Positions 44,491 through 55,746 of a DNA stretch of 64,000 bases are shown here, piece after piece. How positions within the stretch are numbered: the first letter of the stretch is position 1; each line of letters begins with the position of its first letter. The notes under the pieces are model-generated. The model was not told the origin of the DNA. It worked only from the letters and a program-made list of their open reading frames with translations, and ran no database searches. Source of the DNA: Ambrosia x helenae (Eukaryota; Streptophyta; Magnoliopsida; Asterales; Asteraceae); assembly GCA_030844895.1 (NCBI GenBank), contig CM061233.1, forward strand, positions 56,349,453 to 56,413,452, written 5' to 3'. Position numbers and translations under genes: made by a program.

Positions 44491-45641
44491 ACTGATGCTT
44501 CACCAAGTTTCTCTGAGATCCCGTATGATAAATCAATCATGTTCTTGAGTAACTTCATCTGTTCGACAGAATACAAGCCGTAGACGAGTGGAACAAGCAA
44601 TCAGAAGCTTTCATCAGGAACTACCAGTACTAATTGAAGGACTTGAAATGCTTCAGAAACTGAAGTTTTTGGCGGGGCCAACAATATCTACCAATAGCTC
44701 TTGAAATTCTTCAGGACTGTGATCTTGAAACTTTCGTCGAACCTACGTGCCACATGACTCCTACTAGGATACCTCATTACTTTCAGAACATTGAAATCTC
44801 AAACTTGATTTCCTTCTTCATAACAACTCTTTAGAACAAGTTCCTTCAAACACACAGGAACTGGGTTGACTGTTCTCATCATGCGGAATAAAATCTGTCT
44901 ATTTTCTGGCCCATAATAGTCATTTGAATCTGATTATCATACTGTTGATTCTCATGACTACCCCACAATAAAACGTTTCATCATCATTTCTTCAACAATT
45001 TGTGAAGACATCATCACCATTCTCCCAAAAATCTTCAAAAATTGCCTTATGAAATTTTTTTAGGCCTTAAATTCTACATTCGCCCCTGGGAACTCCACTT
45101 TCGCCCAAAATAGAGACTCGAATGTAGAATATGAATAATACTTTTCACTTTCGCCCATTTACACTCACGTTCGTCCACTTTCTATCCACCTTCGCCCGCC
45201 CGATGAACCGAATGTGAACATAGTCACCCGAATGTGGAAAATATTATCACAAAATTCCAGGTTCGCCCAAAATCTCTCCACGTTCGACCAAAAAATACTA
45301 CCTTCACCCAGTAACATTCCACATTCGCCCACCCAACTTTCTAAAAGGGGCGAATGTGCAGACTGAACGTGTTCTTGATCAATATTTTCTTCAAATCAGT
45401 CCACAATCACTCTAATCCTTTGAATTTGATGATGAAACTTGTTCAGAAAGGTGCGGAAATGAAAACCTAACCCTCGAATTCACAAAAACATGGAGAAATC
45501 ACATGATTTCGGGTTCAATTAAGAATCTAGGGTTTCTAGGGTTTCAACCTTTCAATCAAAATCTGAATTTTACATCTGAAAACATGAAAAACGAGCTGTG
45601 ATTGATTCAAACGACTGTTAGATCGTTCAAATCGGTACCAC
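44491..45641 (-). other. Internal region of G without genes
   Basis: No ORF resembles gag or pol. A dense group of TTCGCCC / TTCGACC and GGGCGAA motifs lies at 45080-45360, and GTGCGGAAATGAAAACC-type leader sequence follows. Confidence 0.6.
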
Positions 45642-45654
45642 GGCTCTGATACCA
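45642..45654 (-). promoter_or_regulatory. Primer-binding site of G
   Basis: Minus strand TGGTATCAGAGCC, two bases after the LTR end. Confidence 0.9.
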
Positions 45655-45656
45655 GT

Positions 45657-46154
45657 TGAGAATCCGGTTGAAAACCGAATTCATGGATCGATTAAGCAAA
45701 AACAACTCGGTTTCAGACGGGAGATTCGAGACGAGACAGAAACATACGATAACAAAGTCATCACAGATTCGTATTAATTCAGAAACGGTTACAGACACTG
45801 TCATCAGTAGGATAAACATCTATCTCGGGGCCGGGGGAGGTTGGGCATGACCTCCCCCTTGACAGCATTCAAAGTACAAACTCAAATCACCAAATGAACA
45901 ATAACACATGAGATTGCTATTTATAGTCCAATACCCAAAAGCCACATTCGCCCATTTGTAATGGTCGAATGTGGAAAACTTCCACATTCGCCCAGTGTAT
46001 ATAGGTCGAATCTAGCTTTGGTATTGTCCTATATTTTACAAATGCGTCAGATCCATAAAATGCCCTTATGGATCACCACAATCTCATGTAACACATTACT
46101 AAGACTCAATCCTAGTCTTATTCGACAGTGACGTCCATAGAAAGTGCATCAACA
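45657..46154 (-). repeat. 5' LTR of G (normal)
   Basis: 498 bp, TGTTGATGCAC start and GGATTCTCA end in minus sense. CTATAAATAG at 45917-45926 is preceded (LTR sense) by palindromes CCACATTCG / CGAATGTGG (45942-45973) and a second near 45981-46008. An odd GGGGGAG tract lies at 45850-45862. Confidence 0.85.
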
Positions 46155-46515
46155 TGTTGCTGATATCAAATCAGATATCAAGACAATATTGGGATCATTG
46201 GCTACTTTCACCAAGAGTCAACCATCCACAGCTGATATTGCTAGTGAGCTATGGAAATCTGTTTCTCCCATCATCATAGCCCACAGAAAACTAGCAGATC
46301 AGACTCATGAAACCTATATGGCAGAGATTAGAAATATGGTGGATGCTAGGTACAAAGATACCCATGCTGACATTCAAGCCATTAAAGACCATCTGTTGAA
46401 GACCACTGGCTCTGCCCCTACCACAATTCTCAGAGATGAAGATGATGATGATGACTTCACAGCTGCTGATGCCAAAAAGGGGGAGAGTGGCAGAGATAGA
46501 TTGCCAAAGTTGGAT

Positions 46516-46600
46516 CCCTTTGGTTGTCCACCCTCACAAAAGGGAAAATCAAAGCTGGGTCCCTTTGGTTGTCCACCCTCATAAAAGGGAAAATCAAAGT
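46516..46600 (+). repeat. 45 bp tandem duplication in F ORF3
   Basis: The unit CCCTTTGGTTGTCCACCCTC onward (46516-46560) is repeated from 46561. In the second copy CAA has become TAA, ending that frame. Confidence 0.85.
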
Positions 46601-46632
46601 CTGTCAACAAACCATGTTCTACCACACAGCAC

Positions 46633-46633
46633 C

Positions 46634-46664
<31 letters not shown>

Positions 46665-46668
46665 CCAA
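46633..46668 (+). repeat. (CAA)n microsatellite
   Basis: About ten CAA repeats, giving poly-Gln or poly-Asn depending on frame. Slippage here may explain one of the frame changes. Confidence 0.9.
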
Positions 46669-47896
46669 ATGTTCAAACCTCTGCTGCTACTGAAATTGCC
46701 AAAATCAGCAAAGCAAAGGAAGTTGATACCTCTGCTAATGAAGAAGCTGAAAAGGCTGCTGAAGAAAAGCAAAAGAGGGCTGACACTTTGGAAGTCAAGG
46801 CGGAGGCTTTGGTACAAAAGAAAAGGGAACAATAGCAGGAAGTTGAAGATGTGGGTTCCTCTAAAAGGAAGAAAATGCTTGCCAAACATGTCAGAAAACC
46901 ACCATCCAAACTTGCTGCTAAAACCACTGCTGCCACCAAAACCACTGATACCACCACAACCACTGAACCTATCACCACAACCATCAAACCAATCACTGAA
47001 CCTACTACCACAACCACCAATACACCACCTACAACCACTCCACCACCTAAATCCCAAACATTTGCTGGTTCTACAAAAGTGCCAATAGATGTTAACACAA
47101 CCACTGCCTCTACACCACTATCACCAAAAAATCTTGTACAGAAGGAAGAGAAAATCTACCTTTGTTGTACAGGATGAAAACATTCATATATCACCACTTA
47201 CTACTTCAACCACACAATATACACCATATCTGCCATTCCACTTTCATCATTCTCACCAAACACCTCACAATTTACATCCCATAGACGACCACCAACCATC
47301 ACACCATTGGTTGTTCAGTATCCCCTTGAACTTGATCTACTTAAGGGGGAAAGGCAATCCTTCTAAAATGCTGAACAACCATCTGAAAGATCTTTCCCAT
47401 CTCTTCCACATTTTCCTGTTCCCTAAACATAGACCAATATCTAAAATTCAAGGCTAAACAGGCAAATGCCATCATAAAAGAGAAATGCAAAGGGAAAGAT
47501 GATAGGAGTGCTCAGGGCATCCATTCAACAGAGCTTAGCAAACTGAGAAGGATTGAAGATTTTGCTAAGACCCTGAGCAACTCTATGTCTACCATGCCTT
47601 TCAGCAGTGACATGGAAAAGGAGGTTAGGGAATCTCTTCTTGAACAGATCTTGGCAACCATGCCTTATAAAGCAAACAAGAAACAGTTTGCAGGCTGGAC
47701 CACTCATGCTCTCAAAGAAGAACTCATAGGAATTGAGGACATGACCAAGAATCCCCCAGCCAAGGTCTCTATTGTAACATCGCAAATTTTTCACAAATTC
47801 TATTACATAAAAGCCCTTACTTTATTTTATTTTTTTATACTAATGTGCCTAAGTTTTTATTTTCCTACCACACAACTTATATATACAAAGGTATAT

Positions 47897-47931
<35 letters not shown>

Positions 47932-48120
47932 GTTAACCTTTTTTTTTTACAAACAAAAGAATCAAAAACTATACTTAACCCAATCTACAAACCAACCCAA
48001 CCATCCCTATGAGCTCATTTCAAAGCTGGCCCAAGCCAGATACCCAGCCCAAAACACCCAAGATACCCGGCCCATCTCCTCTCACCTCCTATCTGTTTTA
48101 AAAAATAAATAAATAAATCG

Positions 48121-48200
48121 TCTGGACCGGGAATCGAACCCGCGTCCAGAACGGCCCAACCCTTAACACCATCAACACAACCAGTTGGTCTACACAACAC
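48121..48200 (-). ncRNA. tRNA-like module 1 (antisense) in H 5' LTR
   Basis: Minus strand: D-arm-like GACCAACTGGTTGTG, then B-box-like GCGGGTTCGATTCCCGG, which matches the GGTTCGANTCC consensus. The T arm CGGG/CCCG pairs. No clean acceptor stem. The copy at 53350-53425 is slightly decayed. Confidence 0.4.
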
Positions 48201-48804
48201 TCTTGTTTAGTTTCAACACGTAATTATTATATATCATATCTAAAAAACGTAACAGTTGACTTGTAGAGTCAACTATGAAGACGGGTTTCCAAAATCAATT
48301 CACCTTAATCACGATTGTTCCCTGTTTTGGTAAATTAAGTCAATCATTGACTGTTTCGCATCAATCACATGATCAAGCCTCATCAAAACGTACCTAATTA
48401 GTGCTATTTAACGCGTTATTGTATTAAGTGGGTCAAAACATTACCATTTCATATACACGAACCTCCCACTATAAATTGAGGCCTTCACTACACCTTATAC
48501 TCGCCGCAAAACAAACCCTCACTCCCAATTTCTGTAAACAAACTATTTTTTTCAAGGAATCAAGAACAGTTGACTTTTTCATTGACCAAATCAAATCACA
48601 CGAAATCGTATTGTAAGTCTTGAAATTTTTGCCTGGTTTTGTTAGTCGGCCAGTAACAAGTAATAGCCCCATCATTGTAGAGGCTATTGGTTGTTAATTG
48701 TGGTTATTAAGGAATCTAGGGTTTATAGATCACGATTTGGGGATAAAGGTGTTGCAGGCTTGTGTATTTAATTGTTTCAAAACAAAAATCATCACCAACT
48801 GATC

Positions 48805-48876
48805 AACAGATCAGTTGGTTGGCCTCTTTTCACAAAACACAAACCAGTCTGACGACCCGGGTTCGAGTACCGTACC
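48805..48876 (+). ncRNA. tRNA-like module 2 (sense) in H 5' LTR
   Basis: ATCAGTTGGTTGGCC in the A-box position and CCCGGGTTCGAGTACCG as B-box. The 3' LTR copy (54031-54105) has the better form CCGGGTTCGAGTCCGG, with a T stem CCGG/CCGG. Confidence 0.4.
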
Positions 48877-48964
48877 CCATGTTTTCTTTTTCCTTTTAAA
48901 AAAGGATTATATAACTGATAACTGTTTACCTATATAATTAATTCAAACAAAGATTATTCGTTCT

Positions 48965-49041
48965 CAGGGTCTAGCCCAGTTGGTGGCTAGTCTTGTGATT
49001 AAAACCCGAATCGGGTTTGACGCGGGTTTGATTCTTGGCAA
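48965..49041 (+). ncRNA. tRNA-like module 3 (sense) in H 5' LTR
   Basis: GTCTAGCCCAGTTGGTGG contains TAGCCCAGTTGG, a consensus A box, followed at tRNA distance by GCGGGTTTGATTC. The 3' LTR copy (54197-54270) keeps the consensus B box GGTTCGATTC. A poly-T run follows within 20 bases, as at pol III terminators. Confidence 0.5.
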
Positions 49042-50562
49042 CAACAAAATGTTTTTTTTTTTCATTTAAGCTTATATATATATATATACACATATATTCT
49101 CTTATATTTTTAAAATTAGTTTTAAAATACTAAAACTACTTTATAAATTCTACAAAAATTATTTTATGTTATTCTAGTAAAAAAGTTTAACATACAATTT
49201 TTAGTTTTCCAAAAATTATTTATTTAACATATATAATAAATATTTCAAGTTTATTCTATTTTATTTATAAAATTCTATAAAATATCAACACGATTATATA
49301 AATTTCCACAAAAATTATTCTAAGTTTATATAACATTAAACATTTCTGAAATGATTTTTAATTCTGAAAAATCATTTATTTAATATTTTAATCAATTTTT
49401 GTTAGTTTTAATCATAAATAAATCATAATAAATTCATTTTTCAATATTTTTGCACCAAAATTTTATATAAATTATTTCTATTCATTTGGAACAGAAATAC
49501 AAATTTTAATTTAATAATTCTTTAATTTTAATATTTTTAAATATTAAAGTTATATTTTGACAATTTGAAATAAATAGATTTAATATTCTATTTTTAAGAA
49601 AATAATTTTATAAAAATTATTTTCATACTTAAAACTTTATATTGTGATCATCTTTAATTTAAAATTTACAAAAAGACTTTTGTTTATTTATTTATCAAAT
49701 TTCTCTTATTTATTAAACATTTTATTTATTAATCAAACGAACACTTATCCCCAATTCGAAACCCTAGAAAATATTTGTAGACTAGAAAGACTTAGACACA
49801 TTTATTACCTTAATTATAGGGTAATACTTGGCATCGTTGGGCAACACATATTCTATTTTCACGAGACATAACATTTTGCTAAGGTGAGTTTTACATAGCC
49901 CTTTTTCTATTTCACTATTTTTGGGGTGAAACATGTTATAACATTCTATATACAATTCAATCATAAAGTGTCTATGTGTTTTTCTATGTTGCATTATGTC
50001 TTAAACATGACTAGGGTAAGCACAATATTCTAGCATAATCATTAACATTGATCAGCCGACGGTATACAATGATAGATCTATTGGACTGACAATCCCACCC
50101 GGATACGTACCTCCTACATAGGTAGCGTGGGTGATTGTTATCGCATAACATAATCGAGTGAACCATGAGCGTATGGGATGGACCACAATATTCTAGTCAC
50201 AAGGGTTGATTATGCACTCGATTTACTGCTAGTATGTTTTCACATATGGACTAGACTTGCCATGACACTTGAATTGTACAAGCTTTATTCGATTATCAAA
50301 ACCTATGTAATTCTCACCAACTTTTGTTGACCCAAAATATTTTCAAACTTAACATGTTTCAGGTTATAGCTTGCTCGAAGATTAGAGTTAATGCTTGAAG
50401 ATGCGTAGCTAGTATTTGTCATTTTGATGTACAAATTCTTAGAACAATTGTATGTAATTAATTTAAATCATTTATTGAAACTTATTATTTACCATGAGCT
50501 ACTGAACAATCATCAATACGTGACATCCCGATGTTTCCGCCATCGGTTGGGGTGTTACAGAT

Positions 50563-50575
50563 TGGTATCAGAGCC
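50563..50575 (+). promoter_or_regulatory. Primer-binding site of H
   Basis: TGGTATCAGAGCC three bases after the LTR end. Confidence 0.9.
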
Positions 50576-51103
50576 TTGGTTATAGGGAATTAGGTTATTA
50601 GAAAAATAATCTAGTCTATAACCATAGGATTATAACCAGTATTTGCTCCTTTTACTTGCTATTCTCTATCTCCCTCCTACTTCTTATCCCTACTTTAAAT
50701 CCCTACAAGAAGATTGTTATCCATCACTGGATCTACTCTTAGACTAATAGGAAAAAATCCTCAGGTTTAGCCTGAACCACCTTGAGATCTCGTCGAAGTT
50801 CTAGAATTTTAATAACGAACACGTGCAATCTGGAAGGGTGAACGCCTGTATTCTGAGTCTTCTGTCTAGGCTGGCATTACGCATATATCCCAATCAGACG
50901 AGGGACCCGGATGCCTACCTAGGAATTCTGGGGATGAGTGTTCACTTATAGGCTAAAGCATGTCTTCACTATGTTATTAGAATCTAGAATCTTTGATAAG
51001 TCAACGTTTTCGTTTATTCGTTTTAATAAATGGATAAATGATTACATTCCTTATATTACCTCATTCATATCTCATTGAATCTTCATTGTGTCTCTTACAG
51101 ATC
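50576..51103 (+). other. Leader of H
   Basis: No gene. The sequence ends TCTCTTACAG, ATC, ATG, resembling a 3' splice site, as in A. Confidence 0.5.
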
Positions 51104-52237
51104 ATGCCTCCACGTCGCAGCGCTCGCCTTAACAGTGGTGACAATCATGATGAAGGGAGTAACAATCACAACCATAACCACGACACTAACCACCACAACA
51201 ACAACAACAATGGCGTTGATGCTCAACTGTCTGCGATCATCTCTCAACAAATGGCACAACAGATCGCAACTCTGGTTCCTAATTTACTGGCTCAAGTCAT
51301 CCAGATGAACGGAGACGGTAATGGTAATGGAAACGGAAACGGCAACGGAAACCACAATGGAAACGGGAATGGTCTCCCAGCTTGTACTCTTAAGCACTTT
51401 AATACATGTAATCCCCCTAAGTTCAGTGGAGATGAAGGAGCTACGGGTCTTCTACAATGGTTCGAGGGTATTGAGAATACCTTCATTAACAGTGAGTGTC
51501 CCGATAACTTTAAGGTCCGCTATGCCATGAGTGTTCTTCACAAACGAGCACTCACTTGGTGGAATGAGGAGAAGCGCACCCGTGGAGCCGAAGTCGCACT
51601 GGCCTTAACTTGGGATCAAGCTAAAGACATTATGAAGGCAGAATTCTGCCCTCGTAATGAAATCTAGAAGTTGGAAGAAGAGTTTCACGATCTTGCCCAA
51701 GATAGTGGAGAAAACCTTGCCTACAACACTCGATTTCATGAACTTAGTCTACTGCTACCACACAAGGTCACCCCCTTGCCTATTGCGATCGAAAAATACA
51801 TTGGTGGTTTACCCATGCAAATTCAGGACACGATGTGGGGAAGAAACCCTGCTACTTTAGAGGAAGCAAAACGTTTGGCGGCCACCCTTACAGATAACCA
51901 TGTGAAAGCAGGAACCCTAACTCGGAAAGGGGAAAAGAAAACTGTTGCAAAGGAAACTCCTCAACCTGTCGTTGAAGTTAAAACTGAGGCCTCAACCAAT
52001 GGAAGGCGCAAGGTCAGGAATTTTGCAATAGACGCCACTGTCCCACCCAACAAGAAACAGCATAACGGGAACCAACCTAAGTGTGACACCTGTCAGTATC
52101 ATCACCCAACCCAAGTGCCCTGCCGTCAGTGTACCAATTGTCAAAGGTATGGACATCTTGCGGATGCTTGTCGTATTCCTGCTGCAAACGCCCTTGCTGC
52201 TCCAAATAATCCTACTAGGGACCCTCCAGCTACTTAA
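51104..52237 (+). pseudogene. Gag of element H (one stop)
   Basis: ATG at 51104 (MPPRRSARLNSG). Asn/His-rich N-terminus, an Asn/Gly repeat (GNGNGNGN), then a gypsy gag core: FNTCNPPKFSGDEGATGLLQW, RALTWWNEE, KDIMKAEFCP. A TAG at 51665-51667 interrupts it, where a Gln codon is expected. The rest continues in the same frame with LEEEFHDLAQ, GGLPMQIQDT and the knuckle CTNCQRYGHLADAC, ending TAA at 52235. Only one substitution separates it from a full gag. It would supply capsid and nucleocapsid only; enzymes must come from elsewhere. Confidence 0.85.
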
Positions 52238-52951
52238 ACAACAAGCTCCACCGTTTGAATGTTATTTTGCATTTAAAATTCTATGTATTGACGCTTTGAT
52301 TCAAGTATTGGAATTTTTGTCTTTTACATAAGAGTCGTTTATCTAGTATGAACACAACGCTTGGATGCATGCTTGTTTGAATGTGAACTAATTGCTATAT
52401 CAATATCTAAACCATACTAGTTATACTTATAAACTTGCTTACTTGTACAACAGTTAGTTAGCTACCAAATAACCTACTCAACGATTGGTAGAGGTCATCA
52501 TGTCTTTTCAACAGTCGGGAGAGGCCCTACAACCTGCTCAACGACTAGTGAAGACTATCGAACCTGCTCAACAATCGGTAGAGTCATAGAAGGACACAAA
52601 ACCCTAATGTAAGGTAAATTGGTGATTGCGGTCCGGAACGTAATCATAAATTTACAGGTACGTTAAGGTAGTGTGAAATTCTATCAAGGTTTTCGGTAGT
52701 TGATCAATTATAAACTTTAGTTCCCTGGTAGTTCATTTAGCCTTCAATAGTCCATCAACTCATTCCTTTTAGGACTCCTAAAACTTAAGATTCTTATTCT
52801 CCTTGCGATTTCAAGACACACCTAATCATGCCCTCTTATCCAAATTATTTGAAACAAGATTATTCTATTCATGTCATGCCTTAACACAAAATTTTCCAGA
52901 CCACGCTTGTCTTAATTTCTAACCAATCATCTTCAACCCTGTATTTTGAAT
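52238..52951 (+). other. 3' untranslated region of H
   Basis: No gene. A four-fold degenerate repeat around CCTGCTCAACGA(T/C)TGGT lies at about 52470-52580, as in A. Confidence 0.5.
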
Positions 52952-52987
52952 AAACTTCGGGACGAAGTTTCCAAAAGTAGGGGAGAC
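52952..52987 (+). promoter_or_regulatory. Hairpin and polypurine tract of H
   Basis: Perfect hairpin AAACTTCG-GGA-CGAAGTTT (52952-52970), then CCAAAAGTAGGGGAGAC up to the LTR start at 52988. Confidence 0.85.
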
Positions 52988-53109
52988 TGTAACATCGCAA
53001 TTTTTTCCCAAATTCTATTACATAAAAGCCCTTACTTTATTTTTTTTTTATACTAATGTGCCTAAGTTTTTATTTTCCTACCACACGACTTATATATACA
53101 AAGGTATAT

Positions 53110-53147
<38 letters not shown>

Positions 53148-55746
53148 CATAATCATAATAATAAAAATAAAGTTAACCTTTTTTTTACAAACAAAAGAAT
53201 CAAAAACTATACTTAACACAATCTACAAACCAACCCAACCATCCCTCTGAGCTCATTTCAAAGCTAGCCTAAGCCAGATACCCAGCCCAAAACACCCAAG
53301 ATACCCGGCCCATCTCCTCTCACCTCCTATCTGTTTAAAAAAAAAAATCGTCTGGACGGGAATCGAACCCGCATCCAAACCGGCCCAACCCTTAACAACA
53401 TCAACACAACCAGCTGGTCTACACAACACTCTTGTTTAGTTTTAACACGTAATAATTATATATCATATCTAAAAAACGTAACAGTTGACTTGTAGAGTCA
53501 ACTATGAAGACGGGTTTCCAAAATCAATTCACCTTAATCATGATTGTTCCCTGTTTTGGTAAATTAAGTCAATCATTGACTGTTTCGCATCAATCACATG
53601 ATCAAGCCTCATCAAAACATACCTAATTAGTGCTATTTAACGCGTTATTGTATTAAGTGGGTCAAAACATTACCATTTCATATACACGAACCTCCCACTA
53701 TAAATTGAGGCCTTCACTACACCTTATACTCGCCGCAAAACAAACCCTCACTCCCAATTTCTGAAAACAAACTATTTTTTTCAAGGAATCAAGAACAGTT
53801 GACTTTTTCATTGACCAAATCAAATCACACGAAATCGTATTGTAAGTCTTGAAGTTTTTGCTTGGTTTTGTTAGTCGGCCAGTAACAAGTAATAGCCCCA
53901 TCATTGTAGAGGCTATTGGTTGTTAATTGTGGTTATTAAGGAATCTAGGGTTTATAGATCTCGATTTGGGGATAAAGGTGCTGCAGGCTTGTGTATTTAA
54001 TTGTTTCAAAACAAAAATCATCACCAACTGATCAACAGATCAGTTGGTTGGCCTCTTTTCACAAAACACGAACCAGTCTGACGACCCGGGTTCGAGTCCG
54101 GTACCCCACGTTTTCTTTTTCCTTTTAAAAAAGGATTATATAACTGATAACTGTTTACCTATATAATTAATTCAAACAAAGATTATTCGTTCTCAGGGTC
54201 TAGCCCAGTTGGTGGCTAGGCTTGTGATTAAAACCCGAACCGGGTTTGACGCGGGTTCGATTCTTGGCATCAACAAAATGTTTTTTTTCATTATTTTTAA
54301 AATTAATTTTAAAATACTAAAACTACTTTATAAATTCTACAAAAATTATTTTATGTTATTCTGGTAGAAAAGTTTAACATACAATTTTTAGTTTTCCAAA
54401 AAAATTTTATTTAATATATATAATAAATATTTCAACTTTATTCTATTTTATTTATAAAATTCTATAAAAATATCAACACGATTATATAAATTTCCACAAA
54501 AATTATTCTAAGTTTATATAACATTAAACATTTCTGAAATGATTTTTATTTCTAAAAAATCATTTATTTAATATTTTAATCAATTTTTGTTAGTTTTAAT
54601 CATAAATAAATCATAATAAATTCATTTTTCAATATTTTTGCACCAAAATTTTATATAAATTATTTCTATTCATTTGGAACAGAAATACAATTTTTAATTT
54701 AATAATTCTTTAATTTTAATATTTTTAAATATTAAAGTTATATTTTGACAATTTGAAATAAATAGATTTAATATTCTATTTTTAAGAAAATAATTTTATA
54801 AAAATTATTTTCATGCTTAAAACTTTATATTGTGATCATCTTTAATTTAAAATTTACAAAAAGACTTTTGTTTATTTATTTATCAAATTTCTCTTATTTA
54901 TTAAACATTTTATTTATTAATCAAACGAACACTTTTCCCCAATTCAAAACCCTAGAAAATATTTGTAGACTAGAAAGCTTAGACACATTTATTACCTTAA
55001 TTATAGGGTAATACTTGGCATCGTTGGGCAACACATATTCTATTTTCACGACACATAACATTTTGCTAAGGTGAGTTTTACATAGCCCCTTTTCTATTTC
55101 ACTATTTTTGGGGTGAAACATGTTACAACATTCTATATACAATTCAATCATAAAGTGTCTATGTGTTTTTCTATGTTGCATTATGTCTTAAACATGACTA
55201 GGGTAAGCACAATATTCTAGCATAATCATTAACATTGATCAGCCGACGGTATACAATGATAGATCTATTGGACTGACAATCCCACCCGGATACGTACCTC
55301 CTACATAGGTAGCGTGGGTGATTGTTATCGCATAACATAATCGAGTGAACCATGAGCGTATGGGATGGACCACAATATTCTAGTCACAAGGGTTGATTAT
55401 GCACTCGATTTACTGCTAGTATGTTTTCACATATGGATTAGACTTGCCATGACACTTGAATTGTACAAGCTTTATTCAATTATCAAAACCTATGTAATTC
55501 TCACCAACTTTTGTTGACCCAAAATATTTTCAAACTTAACATGTTTCAAGTTATAACTTGCTCGAAGATTAGAGTTAATGCTTGAAGATGCGTAGCTAGT
55601 ATTTGTCATTTTGATGTACAAATTCTTAGAACAATTGTATGTAATTAATTTAAATCATTTATTGAAACTTATTATTTACCATGAGCTACTGAACAATCAT
55701 CAATACGTGACATCCCGATGTTTCCGCCATCGGTTGGGGTGTTACA
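52988..55746 (+). repeat. 3' LTR of H
   Basis: 2759 bp, matching 47773-50559 with scattered substitutions and small indels. It lacks a short TA stretch present near 49075. tRNA-like modules are at 53350-53425 (minus), 54031-54105 and 54197-54270 (plus); TATA-like at 53698. Confidence 0.9.

Larger units (their letters stand above)
44170..46154 (-). mobile_element. Element G: 2 kb coding-poor Sirevirus derivative with fold-back LTR
   Basis: Bounded by a perfect 5 bp duplication TGTTG (44165-44169 and 46155-46159) within F's ORF3. In minus sense the 5' LTR is 46154-45657, PBS 45654-45642, internal region without gag or pol, PPT 44364-44352 (CCAAGGGGGAGAT), and an abnormal 3' LTR 44351-44170. 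Both outer ends read TGTTGATGCAC inwards because the 3' LTR folds back on itself. TTCGCCC motifs and repeated GGGGGAG tracts place it with Sireviruses. It is non-autonomous. Confidence 0.9.
46155..47772 (+). pseudogene. Sirevirus F ORF3, part 2
   Basis: Resumes ADIKSDIKTILGSLATFTK after G. It includes a poly-Asp stretch, a 45 bp tandem duplication (46516-46600) whose second copy brings in a stop, a (CAA)n poly-Gln tract (46633-46668), a Lys/Glu-rich helix in another frame, a Thr/Pro-rich segment (46920-47080) and PFSSDMEKEVRESLLEQIL near 47600. At least three frame changes are needed. H is inserted at 47773 after AKVS; the ORF continues at 55747. Confidence 0.7.
47773..50559 (+). repeat. 5' LTR of H
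   Basis: 2787 bp. TATA-like ACTATAAATTG at 48468-48478; an (ATA)n run at 47900-47930; palindrome AGTTGACT / AGTCAACT at 48254-48274; three tRNA-like modules (48121-48200 minus, 48805-48876 and 48965-49041 plus); a very AT-rich stretch at 49060-49740. Confidence 0.9.
47773..55746 (+). mobile_element. Element H: gag-only gypsy-type LTR retrotransposon
   Basis: LTRs 47773-50559 and 52988-55746, both TGTAACATCGC..GGTGTTACA, flank a PBS, a gag of about 1.1 kb and a PPT. No protease, RT, RNase H or integrase is present. Flanks TCTAT (left) and TCTGC (right) are best read as a 5 bp duplication with two changes, because the ORF3 frame of F joins across it. Same family as A, with about the same layout but clearly diverged LTRs. 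Confidence 0.9.

Noticed and set aside
44346..44600. 84-codon minus-strand ORF in G
   Set aside because: No gag, pol or ORF3 similarity, and it overlaps both PPT copies; treated as non-coding.
46374..47104. Long minus-strand ORFs opposite F ORF3 (Gly/Val/Phe-rich)
   Set aside because: They are shadows of low-complexity Thr/Pro/Gln repeats on the plus strand.
48965..49041. A functional tRNA gene
   Set aside because: A and B boxes are good, but the acceptor stem and anticodon arm do not form convincingly; kept only as a tRNA-like module.
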